Shown piece after piece: positions 1 to 5,890 of a DNA stretch of 14,765 nt; position 1 is the first letter of the stretch; the number at the start of each line of letters is the position of its first letter. Below the pieces are notes generated by a model. That model ran no database searches. It was not told where the DNA came from and saw only the letters and a list, made by a program, of their open reading frames with translations. The stretch lies in the NCBI GenBank assembly GCA_937888775.1, contig CALAQT010000338.1, positions 1 through 14,765 of the forward strand, written 5' to 3'. A program made the translations under genes and the position numbers. The stretch comes from an uncultured Actinomycetes bacterium. GTDB lineage: Bacteria > Actinomycetota > Thermoleophilia > Solirubrobacterales > Solirubrobacteraceae.

Positions 1-58
1 CGCTCCGCCGGACCCTCGCGAGCAGTCGCTGGGGGATCTCAAACACCAACCCCGCGCG
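1..58 (+). pseudogene. Relic fragment of a tyrosine integrase (core-binding region)
   Basis: The first bases of the window align with 4958-5016, inside the integrase at 4568-5718. They share an exact 9-mer at the start and an exact 14-mer (AACACCAACCCCGC) at the end, with small gaps between. Read in frame from base 3, the segment gives L-R-R-T-L-A, then W-G, then N-T-N-P-A. The integrase has L-R-Q-T-L-A, W-G and N-T-N-P-A in the same order. The gaps change the residues between these blocks, so this is a decayed copy. Similarity stops at about base 58, just before the next gene. The match begins at base 1, so it probably continues to the left outside the window. Confidence 0.7.
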
Positions 59-70
59 GCTATATCGTGC

Positions 71-1561
71 GTGCTCGTCGTGGATCCCTTCGCTGGCGTC
101 ACTGAGGATGTGCGGGATGCGCTTGCGGGCGTGCCTGAGTGTGAGCGGGCGCTGCTGGAGCTGCGGCTCTCATGGCCGGCGCACGGGGAGCGCGAGGCGC
201 TGATCGCGGCGCGGTTGCGCGTGTTCGTGCTGACGTGGGAACCGTTTGAGTGGATGCGCGATCGCGGCACGGCGTGGGCGACGGCTACCGGCGACGGCGA
301 CTCCTACGAGGTCGTCCTGTATCTGACGCTCCATGACGCGGTGCGCCGCGCGCGCGAGACCGCGAGGACGATTGCCGATGTGATCGGCGAGCTCGCGGGC
401 TCGGTGCTCGCTGTCGGCGCCGCGCATGAGGAGCTGCTTGTCTCGGGCGCCTATCCGCAGCTCGCGTTCGCGGGCGAGGTTCCCGGGCTGCTCTCGGAGC
501 TGGACACAAGGCACGGGCTGCCGGCAGCTGAGATCGAGCTCGCGGCGTCGGGGTGGGAGCCGATCGGGCTCGGTGCGATCCAGGATCTCGCGCAGGAGCG
601 CTACGGCCCGGTCGATCTGGACCGCTCCCGGGTGCGACTCGAGCCGGCGACCGAGCCCGCGCCGGGTTGTCCGGCGTGCGCGGGCGGACCGTTCGGTTTT
701 CCCGCGGGGCTGGACGAGCGGCGCGCGGCGATGTGCGCCGAGCACGCCGAGCAGGCGCAACGGGTCATCACCGAGCGGCTCGAACGCGCGCCGGCGAGCA
801 ACCGCGACGGCTGGGATGCGATCGTGGGCGGGTCCTCGATGCTCTCAGAGCCGACGTTCGGGCTGCCGCTCTGGCTGCTGAGAGGGCTGCAGAACGCGGC
901 GGACCGCGATCGGCGGACACCTGCCACTGAGTCGGAGCTGCGCGAGGACGCCGAACTGGCGCTCGAGCTCGCGACGCGCCTGGCCGGCAAGCCGGAGGTG
1001 TTCGCCGAGCTGATGACCGCGGACGGAATCAGCGACGTGTGGCTGATCGAGCTGCCGATGGCGCTTGCCTGGCGCGGGCTCGTCGATGAGGCGGTCAAGG
1101 TTGGCGACGCGCTCGCGGAGCTCGATCAGGACAACGAGGCGATGTTCGCAAACGACGTCGCGGTGATCCTCGCGGAGGCCGGACGTGGTGACGAGGCGCT
1201 CCGGCGCGTCGAGCAGAACCTGCGCCGGTTCCCCGACGACCTGTGGACGCAGATCCATGCCGGCGACGTGCACCTCGCCCTGTCGGATCGCTCACGCGCC
1301 GAGCAGGCGTTCCGAGACGCACTGGCGATGGCGCGCGCGCACGGTGGCGCCTCTGGGATCGCGGATGCCAACGAGCGGCTCGTGCGTCTGCTCGCCGGGG
1401 AGCCGGGGCGGGAGCAGGAAGCCAACACCGCCGCCCAGGAGATGCAGCGCGCGAGCCGTGCCGCGTACGGTGGGTCGCGGGTCGCCGTAAAGATCGGACG
1501 CAACGATCCGTGCCCGTACGGCAGCGGACGCAAGTACAAGCGCTGCTGCGGGGCCGGATGA
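71..1561 (+). CDS. SEC-C metal-binding domain protein with TPR-like C-terminal half
   Basis: The 496-aa product ends in a SEC-C motif at residues 476-494 (GRNDPCPYGSGRKYKRCCG), a small zinc-binding module best known from the SecA C-terminus. The usual CxC is C481-P-Y483 here, followed by C492-C493, so one of four ligands is replaced by Tyr, a variant I believe occurs in other SEC-C proteins. A second possible metal site is C200-x2-C203-x18-C222-x2-H225. Residues about 340-460 are Ala/Leu-rich helical pairs resembling tetratricopeptide repeats (WTQIHAGDVHLAL, AEQAFRDALAMA). The start is GTG 71. No clear Shine-Dalgarno sequence precedes it, and the frame is open to the window edge, so a start further left is possible. 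The stop overlaps the next gene in ATGA, suggesting coupled translation. The exact role is unknown; a scaffold or metal-dependent binding protein is an inference. Confidence 0.85.
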   Translation: MLVVDPFAGVTEDVRDALAGVPECERALLELRLSWPAHGEREALIAARLRVFVLTWEPFEWMRDRGTAWATATGDGDSYEVVLYLTLHDAVRRARETARTIADVIGELAGSVLAVGAAHEELLVSGAYPQLAFAGEVPGLLSELDTRHGLPAAEIELAASGWEPIGLGAIQDLAQERYGPVDLDRSRVRLEPATEPAPGCPACAGGPFGFPAGLDERRAAMCAEHAEQAQRVITERLERAPASNRDGWDAIVGGSSMLSEPTFGLPLWLLRGLQNAADRDRRTPATESELREDAELALELATRLAGKPEVFAELMTADGISDVWLIELPMALAWRGLVDEAVKVGDALAELDQDNEAMFANDVAVILAEAGRGDEALRRVEQNLRRFPDDLWTQIHAGDVHLALSDRSRAEQAFRDALAMARAHGGASGIADANERLVRLLAGEPGREQEANTAAQEMQRASRAAYGGSRVAVKIGRNDPCPYGSGRKYKRCCGAG

Positions 1562-1941
1562 GCAAGCCCACCGGCACGATCCCGCCGAAGCTGCAAGCGT
1601 GGATCCAGGCGCGCCAGCGCCACCACCTCTCCCACGCCCAGGTGCAGATGGCGCGTGAGCTTGGGATGAACCCAACGAAGCTCGGCTCGATCGACAACCA
1701 CCGACAAGAGCCCTGGAAGGCGCCGCTGCCCGAGTTCATCGAGAATCTCTACTTCAAACGCTTCGGCCGCGAGCAGCCCGAAGTCGTCGTCTCGATCGAG
1801 CAGCGAGCCCGACAGCTCCAGCAACAGAAGGCCGACCGGAAAGCCGCGAAGGCCGAGCAGCGCTCCGATACCAACATCACAAGCACGCGCCGTGATCAGC
1901 TTGACGCAGAACCGCCGACGGCGGACCGCGGCAACGCGTAG
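1558..1941 (+). CDS. Small conserved hypothetical protein coupled to the SEC-C gene
   Basis: The 127-aa product starts at ATG 1558, inside the stop of the SEC-C gene (ATGA). The first ~80 residues look like a compact conserved domain, with blocks such as RHHLSHAQVQMARELGMNP, then DNHRQEPWKAPLPEFI and LYFKRFG. The pattern 'LSHAQVQMARELGMNPTKLG' could form a helix-turn-helix-like unit. Residues about 80-105 are a charged, Gln/Lys/Arg-rich helix, and the tail is disordered. I recall similar small proteins annotated only as hypothetical in diverse bacteria. No catalytic motif, signal peptide or membrane segment is visible. The start is chosen because the same frame further upstream is only the shadow of the SEC-C gene. 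The tight overlap suggests the two products act together, which is an inference. Confidence 0.8.
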   Translation: MSKPTGTIPPKLQAWIQARQRHHLSHAQVQMARELGMNPTKLGSIDNHRQEPWKAPLPEFIENLYFKRFGREQPEVVVSIEQRARQLQQQKADRKAAKAEQRSDTNITSTRRDQLDAEPPTADRGNA

Positions 1942-1943
1942 CG

Positions 1944-1958
1944 CCTCATCGCCTGAGG
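1944..1958. terminator. Weak inverted repeat between converging genes
   Basis: CCTCA, a 5-base loop, then TGAGG lies just after the stop of the small SEC-C partner gene and before the stop of the converging TPR-like gene. It could be a weak bidirectional terminator. The stem is only 5 bp and there is no T tract, so support is slight. Confidence 0.25.
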
Positions 1959-1976
1959 TTGGCTGTCATCCGCCGG

Positions 1977-2631
1977 TCACCGGTGCCAGCGTGCGCCCGC
2001 GGTGATCTCGGACAGGACGCCGCTGACGCCCTGGTTGTCTCCGGGACTCAGCCACAGCAGCGCCCAGCAGAGCGTTTCCGCGCGGTGCGGTTCGCCGAGA
2101 CGCCACGCGCTCAGCGCGACGCCGTGCAGGCAGCGCAGGAACGGGCGGTTGTCGATCCAGCCCCACGGCAGGACCCCGTTGAAGGGCTCCGGCAGTGAGC
2201 GCTCGGCTATTTGTACGCCGGTTGCGTAGTGACCGAGCGCTAGTTGCACGTCGCCCGCGTTGAACGCCAGAACGCCCAGGTGGGCGTGCGCGTCGAGGCA
2301 CCTCGCGTCCCCGCTCCAGCAAGCCGCCGAGCAGCGAGCTCGCCGCTGCCGCGTCTCCGCGGTCTCGGAGCTCCATCGCGTCGATGATCGCGTCGTCGCT
2401 ATCGGGGTCGCCGTGAGCCGGGAGGATCTGCTCGAACTCGAACTCCATGCGAGGCCCGCCGGCGATCACCTGCGCGATCGAGGCGGCGATCGTGTCCTCG
2501 GGCTCGCCCCAGTACTGCGCGGCGGGATCCCAGATACCACGCTCGTAGAGCTGGAGCGGGCCGCCCGGCAGGACGATCGGCGCTGTAGGGTCGATCACGC
2601 CCCGCGGATAGCGCCACTGGTCAGAGTTCAT
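1977..2631 (-). pseudogene. TPR-like conserved hypothetical protein, interrupted by a one-base frameshift
   Basis: Two minus-strand frames join into one protein of about 217 aa. The first part starts at ATG 2631 (MNSDQWRYPRG) and reads well to about 2312 (DAAAASSLLGGLLER). The second continues in another frame with DARCLDAHAHLGVLAFNAGD, then ALGHYATGVQIAERSLPEPF, NGVLPWGWIDNRPFLRCLHG and LSPGDNQGV, to the TGA at 1977. Removing one G from the G4 run (C4 at 2309-2312 on the plus strand) restores a single frame. The second part has helical-repeat character, and the PFNGVLPWGW/DNRPFLRCL blocks match a conserved hypothetical family as I remember it. The gene is last in the minus-strand set, 20 bp after the preceding stop. 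It may be a true pseudogene or carry a homopolymer sequencing error. Confidence 0.75.
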
Positions 2632-2651
2632 CTGTCATCACCGGCGGCACC

Positions 2652-3038
2652 CTACAGCCGCGACCGACTACACGCCCTCGGATTTCTGTGCCATCCGTGG
2701 TTGGGCTCGCGGCCCGACGCCGTCGCGATCCAGCAGGCGCAGAGGAACGCGCGCTCCTCGCGGTTCAGGATCAGGTCTCCCACGTCCGGCAGGCCATTTT
2801 CGTCGCTGACGCGGCGTGGCTCCCAGTCGACATCGCCGAGGTACAGCGTCGCGTCAGCCGCGCCGGCGTCGTGCACGAACACCAGCTGCTCGCCAAAGGC
2901 GTTCTCGAAGTAGCCGACGTAACGCCCGGGCCGTCGCTCGATCACCGGCGCCGGCGCCGGCGCCGGCGCCGGCGCCGGGTGATGGTTGGTGAGATCAAGC
3001 AACTCGTTCGTCACCGCGCCGTCCACACACACTGGCAC
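2652..3038 (-). CDS. Small conserved hypothetical protein with Ala-Pro repeat linker
   Basis: The product is about 128 aa. A short N-terminal part (VPVCVDGAVTNELLDLTNHH) is followed by an Ala-Pro repeat. The main domain then runs from ERRPGRYVGYFENAFGEQLV through LYLGDVDWEPRRV to GDLILNREERAFLCACWIA. This looks like a small beta-rich domain ending in a helix. I recall similar hypothetical proteins but no assigned function. The start is uncertain: GTG codons at 3038, 3032, 3026 and 3014 are all in frame and none has a strong Shine-Dalgarno. The open frame reaches 3212, but that upstream part overlaps the preceding gene and is not coding-like. The last ~20 residues are basic and may be a read-through tail. 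It lies 37 bp after the stop of the DUF6398-like gene and is probably in the same transcript. Confidence 0.7.
   Translation of the reverse strand: MPVCVDGAVTNELLDLTNHHPAPAPAPAPAPVIERRPGRYVGYFENAFGEQLVFVHDAGAADATLYLGDVDWEPRRVSDENGLPDVGDLILNREERAFLCACWIATASGREPNHGWHRNPRACSRSRL
2944..2979. repeat. GCCGGC hexanucleotide tandem repeat
   Basis: About five uninterrupted copies of a self-complementary 6-base unit (GCCGGC) lie inside the small gene above and encode alternating Ala-Pro residues. Because the unit is 6 bases, copy-number change would lengthen or shorten the linker by two residues without breaking the frame. Confidence 0.9.
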
Positions 3039-3075
3039 ACGGTCGCCGGTTAGCGACGGACGAGCGACGAATCGC

Positions 3076-3609
3076 TCACGCCGCCCGGCGGGACTGTAGG
3101 TCGCGGACTGATCCGCGCCGGCGGGCCTCGTCCTGAAGCTCCTCCGGCAGCGTGCGGGCGTCGACCAGAAACCCGTTGACCTGAACGATCCACGCCATCG
3201 GATGGCCCTCAAGCATCGCGACGCGGGTCAGATCCGGCTCAAACATCCTGAGATCGAGGGTCTTTGCGATCAATGCCGCCTTGTTGGCCATCGTGCTCTT
3301 CACCACACCAAGGTGCTCAGCGAGCTCGTCACCGGTGACGTGCGGATCCTGAGAGCGGTCGAACAAGAAGTTGACCCGCCCAACCGTGTAGACCGCACCT
3401 GCCGCCCAGATCCGCACGTCCCCGCGCGCAAGCGGTGAGGGGCGCGTACGAGCCAGCCGCGCGACGAGCACCCGGCAGAGCTCGGCGTACTCCTGATCAA
3501 GATGCGCGACGCAGACCTGATCGGTGATCACCAGGATCTCGGCCACGCGCAGGCGCATCGCACCCGGAACCTTGAGCTTCGACAGCACGGCCTCACCAAG
3601 CTCGAGCAT
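3076..3609 (-). CDS. DUF6398-like conserved hypothetical protein
   Basis: The 177-aa product matches, from memory, the DUF6398 pattern: ITDQVCVAHLDQEYAELCR, then RTRPSPLARGDVRIWAAGAV, VGRVNFLFDRSQDPHVT and LGVVKSTMANKAALI. It continues with MAWIVQVNGFLVDARTLPEE near the C-terminus. The segment ELAEHLGVVKSTMANKAALI is spaced like a helix-turn-helix, so nucleic-acid binding is possible but not shown. No catalytic motif, signal peptide or membrane helix is seen. The start is ATG 3609. Upstream sequence in the same frame stays open but has no convincing start, and the ribosome binding site is weak. It lies 81 bp after the HTH gene and 37 bp before the small Ala-Pro gene, so it probably shares their transcript. 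I believe this domain occurs beside or fused to SEC-C domains elsewhere, which would fit the SEC-C gene at 71, but I cannot check. Confidence 0.75.
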   Translation of the reverse strand: MLELGEAVLSKLKVPGAMRLRVAEILVITDQVCVAHLDQEYAELCRVLVARLARTRPSPLARGDVRIWAAGAVYTVGRVNFLFDRSQDPHVTGDELAEHLGVVKSTMANKAALIAKTLDLRMFEPDLTRVAMLEGHPMAWIVQVNGFLVDARTLPEELQDEARRRGSVRDLQSRRAA

Positions 3610-3690
3610 GCTCAGATGATCGTCCCGCAGCCGGACGACATGGCCGCGCCTCGCGACGGCGCCCGATCCTGGGCAACTGCGGACGAGCTT

Positions 3691-4413
3691 TCAGCCCGTC
3701 TCGCGGAGTTCGTCGACATCGAGCGCGACCGTGTAGTGAAAGCCGTTGCTTCCGACCGCGCGGCGCAGGGTGCGAAGGACGTGTCGGGGTTTGTCGTAGG
3801 GACCCTCGACGTAGGTTGGCTTTCCGTCGCATCCGAACGAGATCGCGCTGGGAGCAGTCCACGGGCCGAGGTGCGCGCGAGCGTGCTCGAAGTCGGGATG
3901 CGGCGCGAACCCAAGCCCATGGGCGTACTCGGCTGCTCCTAGCACGAGGTCGCGTACGAGCTCAATCGGAGCCGGCTCGGGCGGCGCGTGGTAGCCGCTG
4001 AAGACGTGGTCGATGAACCGGCGCAACGCCCGATCGTCCATGTCGTCCGGGCCCATCGCGTTCTTCACCCCAAGGCAGTAGGTGTCCAATAGGTAGACGC
4101 ACACCGTGACGGTGCGGCGGTGGCGCCGCCGACGCGCGACAACGGTGCTGACAAGACCGCCCGTGCCGTCATCCGCGCCGGGATCGCCCCATTCGGGATG
4201 CCCTGCGACCGATAGACCGGTGCTCCACCCGGCGCTGACCCAACAGTCGACGACATCGACGCCAGGATTAGTGGCATCCCGCTCGGCGGCGAGCTTCCGG
4301 ACGAGGCCCGCAACGGCGGCAGGCCGCATCCCGAGGCTACGGGCGATCTCGTGCGGAGATAGGCCCCGGGCCCGTAGCTCACGGGCGCTCTGCATCGTCT
4401 CATCGTCGATCAC
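3691..4413 (-). CDS. Conserved hypothetical protein with N-terminal helix-turn-helix
   Basis: The 240-aa product starts at GTG 4413. An in-frame TGA lies 11 codons upstream with no other standard start between. Residues about 8-43 (SARELRARGLSPHEIARSLG, then AVAGLVRKLAAE) are a typical helix-turn-helix of the resolvase/MarR-like type. The rest is a separate conserved domain: VDCWVSAGWSTGL, GGLVSTVVARRRRHRRTVTV, VYLLDTYCLGVKNAMGP, EYAHGLGFAPHPDFEHA and ISFGCDGKPTYVEGPYDKP. I recall this domain in conserved hypothetical proteins of actinobacteria. No metal or catalytic motif is certain, though the buried 'DTYCLGVKNA' block is striking. It is the first gene of the minus-strand set and faces away from the integrase across 154 bp, so it could regulate the set; that is an inference from position and the HTH. 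Confidence 0.8.
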   Translation of the reverse strand: MIDDETMQSARELRARGLSPHEIARSLGMRPAAVAGLVRKLAAERDATNPGVDVVDCWVSAGWSTGLSVAGHPEWGDPGADDGTGGLVSTVVARRRRHRRTVTVCVYLLDTYCLGVKNAMGPDDMDDRALRRFIDHVFSGYHAPPEPAPIELVRDLVLGAAEYAHGLGFAPHPDFEHARAHLGPWTAPSAISFGCDGKPTYVEGPYDKPRHVLRTLRRAVGSNGFHYTVALDVDELRETG

Positions 4414-4533
4414 CAGGATCTTGTAGCGGACCGGGCGGACGGGTCAGCCGGCAAACGTTCCGCGACGTCAGGGGAGGCAGGGCGACGAGCCGACGCCAGT
4501 TTGACCACCCACGCAGTAGACGATCAGTGGAAT

Positions 4534-4559
4534 CTCCAGCTCTCAAGAACAAGCTGGAG
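4534..4559 (+). promoter_or_regulatory. Hairpin covering the integrase ribosome binding site
   Basis: CTCCAGCT (4534-4541) and AGCTGGAG (4552-4559) are perfect inverted 8-mers with a 10-base loop. A U-G pair can extend the stem to 4533/4560. The right arm contains most of the GGAGG Shine-Dalgarno (4556-4560) that lies 7 bases before ATG 4568. In mRNA this stem would hide the ribosome binding site. As DNA it could also be an operator for a dimeric repressor. Confidence 0.65.
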
Positions 4560-4567
4560 GTGACTTG

Positions 4568-4665
4568 ATGATGCAACGTGGGCAGGTTTTCGCGCTCAAC
4601 AACGGTGGCGGAGACGCCACGAGCTGGGCGTACCGGTATCGCGTCGGCGGTCGCGGGTCAAGAGG
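4568..4665 (+). pseudogene. int: Frameshifted N-terminal end of the integrase
   Basis: ATG 4568 (or 4571) has a strong GGAGG at 4556-4560. The reading MMQRGQVFALNNGGGDATSW, then AYRYRVGGRGS, is typical of the start of an actinobacterial phage or ICE integrase (arm-binding beta strands). After about codon 32 this frame becomes nonsense, while R-V-Q-R-G-G-F continues in the frame of the main integrase from about 4660. Loss of one base or gain of two near 4655-4665 explains this. The signal is either a real mutation or a sequencing error. Confidence 0.75.
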
Positions 4666-5718
4666 GTGCAGCGCGGCGGCTTCCCGTCCGAGCAGGCGGC
4701 CACCGAGGCGCTCGAACGCGCGCTCGATCGGCTCCGCCAGGAGCAGGGCTTGGCCGAGGGGCCGACGCTCAGCGAACTGGTCGAGGCGTATCTCGCCCAG
4801 CACGACGCCGAGCCCGAGACGATCGAGAAGCTCAGGTGGCTCTTGACCAAGTCGACCCGACCGTTCGGGGATCTTCCGATCAGCGAGTTCCAACCGGCCG
4901 AGATCGCCGCGTGGCGGATGACGATCCCGCGCGGGCACCGCTTCGAGGCGACCCAGGCGCTCCGCCAGACGCTTGCGCGAGCCGTCAGCTGGGGAATGCT
5001 CAACACCAACCCCGCCAAGGAGGGCGTCGCGAACCCGCAGCGACCGCGGATCGAACAACGACCGTTCGACTCATGGGCAGACCTCAGACAGCTCGCCGAC
5101 CAGATCGGGCCGCGCCACGGGCCGCTCGTGCTGTTCGCCGCCGCGACCGGGCTGCGGCCGAGCGAATGGATCGCACTCGAGCACCGCGACATCGACCACC
5201 AAGCCGGCGTCGTCTATGTCAAACCAGCGTTTCGCAACGGCCGCCTCAAATGCCCGAAGACCGACGCGAGCACGCGCGCCGTGCCGCTCCAGGCGATCGC
5301 ACGCACCGCACTCGAGGAGCTTCCTCCCAGACCCGACTCGCCGCTCGTGTTCCCCGCCGCCCGGGGCGGCTACCTCGACCTGCACGACTTCCGCCACCGC
5401 GAATGGAAGCCCGCCCAGCGAGAGCTGGGGATCGACCCTGTCCGAAGGATCTACGATCTGAGGCATTGCTTTGCCACATTCGCGCTTCGAGCCGGCATCT
5501 CCACGTTCGACCTATCCCGCTACATGGGCGCCAGCCTGACGATGATCGACCGCCACTACGGCCACCTCGCCAAAGACGGCCGTCAGCACGCGATCAACCT
5601 GCTCGACAGGTTCACCGCGGCCGGCCCGCCGACGTCCACCCACGTCGACGTTGTGGACGCGAGGTGGACGCCGAGCACGCGGCCCATCGCCGACCTCGCT
5701 TCAGCAAACACGCCTTAA
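4666..5718 (+). CDS. int: Tyrosine-type site-specific recombinase (integrase), left element
   Basis: From GTG 4666 the frame gives 350 aa, probably not the natural start (see the frameshifted N-terminus at 4568). Residues about 33-125 form the SAM-like core-binding domain (LSELVEAYLAQHD to NTNPAKEG). Residues about 135-315 form the catalytic domain. Visible catalytic positions are R164 (ATGLRPSEW), K198, R266 in YDLRHCFA and the nucleophile Y298 in RHYGHL. The HxxR His is Tyr (Y263) and the later conserved His is Ala (A289, YMGAS), so the site is non-canonical. The gene reads toward the tRNA-Thr scar just beyond its stop, the usual position for an integrase next to its attachment site. Without the N-terminal arm-binding part, the product would probably be impaired in controlled recombination. 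A related fragment lies at window position 1. Confidence 0.85.
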   Translation: MQRGGFPSEQAATEALERALDRLRQEQGLAEGPTLSELVEAYLAQHDAEPETIEKLRWLLTKSTRPFGDLPISEFQPAEIAAWRMTIPRGHRFEATQALRQTLARAVSWGMLNTNPAKEGVANPQRPRIEQRPFDSWADLRQLADQIGPRHGPLVLFAAATGLRPSEWIALEHRDIDHQAGVVYVKPAFRNGRLKCPKTDASTRAVPLQAIARTALEELPPRPDSPLVFPAARGGYLDLHDFRHREWKPAQRELGIDPVRRIYDLRHCFATFALRAGISTFDLSRYMGASLTMIDRHYGHLAKDGRQHAINLLDRFTAAGPPTSTHVDVVDARWTPSTRPIADLASANTP

Positions 5719-5734
5719 GCAGGGAGAAACTCAA

Positions 5735-5782
5735 AGCCCTCTGTCGGACTCGAACCGACGACCCCTTCCTTACCATGGAAGG
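5735..5782 (-). other. tRNA-Thr(GGT) 3' fragment, probable attachment-site core
   Basis: Read on the minus strand from 5782: CCTTCC, loop ATGGTAA (anticodon GGT, U33 and A37 correct), GGAAGG, then the T arm GTCGG-TTCGAGT-CCGAC, then AGAGGGC and discriminator T at 5735. No CCA is encoded, as is common in actinobacteria. The D arm and 5' acceptor strand are absent: sequence beyond 5782 is unrelated. This is the 3' part of a tRNA gene left by integration, so it marks one end (attL or attR) of an element. The full tRNA-Thr should lie to the right on the minus strand, beyond the ICE. Confidence 0.9.
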
Positions 5783-5788
5783 TTCGCG

Positions 5789-5890
5789 TGGGCACGGACG
5801 GGCACGCGAGGGCACGCACGGGCAAGTTCTGCCTGCAATCAACGACTTTCGCGTTGCCCGTTCATGCCCGTACATGGTCACCGTTGCCCA
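5789..5890. repeat. Helically phased GGGCA repeats, probable integrase/excisionase arm sites
   Basis: GGGCA(C) begins at 5790, 5800, 5810 and 5820, exactly 10 bp apart. The inverted form TGCCC begins at 5855, 5865 and 5885, also on a 10-bp grid with the 5875 slot degenerate. The first group lies just outside the tRNA scar. The last copy overlaps the 3' end of the right-hand integrase gene. Direct and inverted short repeats flanking an att core are typical arm-type binding sites; which protein binds them is an inference. Confidence 0.75.

Noticed and set aside
2260..2913. 217-codon plus-strand open frame over the TPR-like and Ala-Pro genes
   Set aside because: The minus-strand frames carry conserved-looking sequence; the plus frame does not and is a shadow.
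4396..4430. Response-regulator-like start (K-I-L-V-I-D-D-E) if the HTH gene is extended upstream
   Set aside because: The stretch has no standard start before an in-frame stop and is followed directly by the HTH, not a receiver domain; it is a chance resemblance.
5735..5810. Complete tRNA-Thr gene
   Set aside because: The anticodon arm, T arm and 3' acceptor strand are present, but no D arm or 5' acceptor strand follows, so it is only a fragment.
5789..5890. CRISPR array
   Set aside because: The repeat units are only 5-7 bases with 10-bp spacing, far too short for CRISPR repeats and spacers; no cas genes are present.
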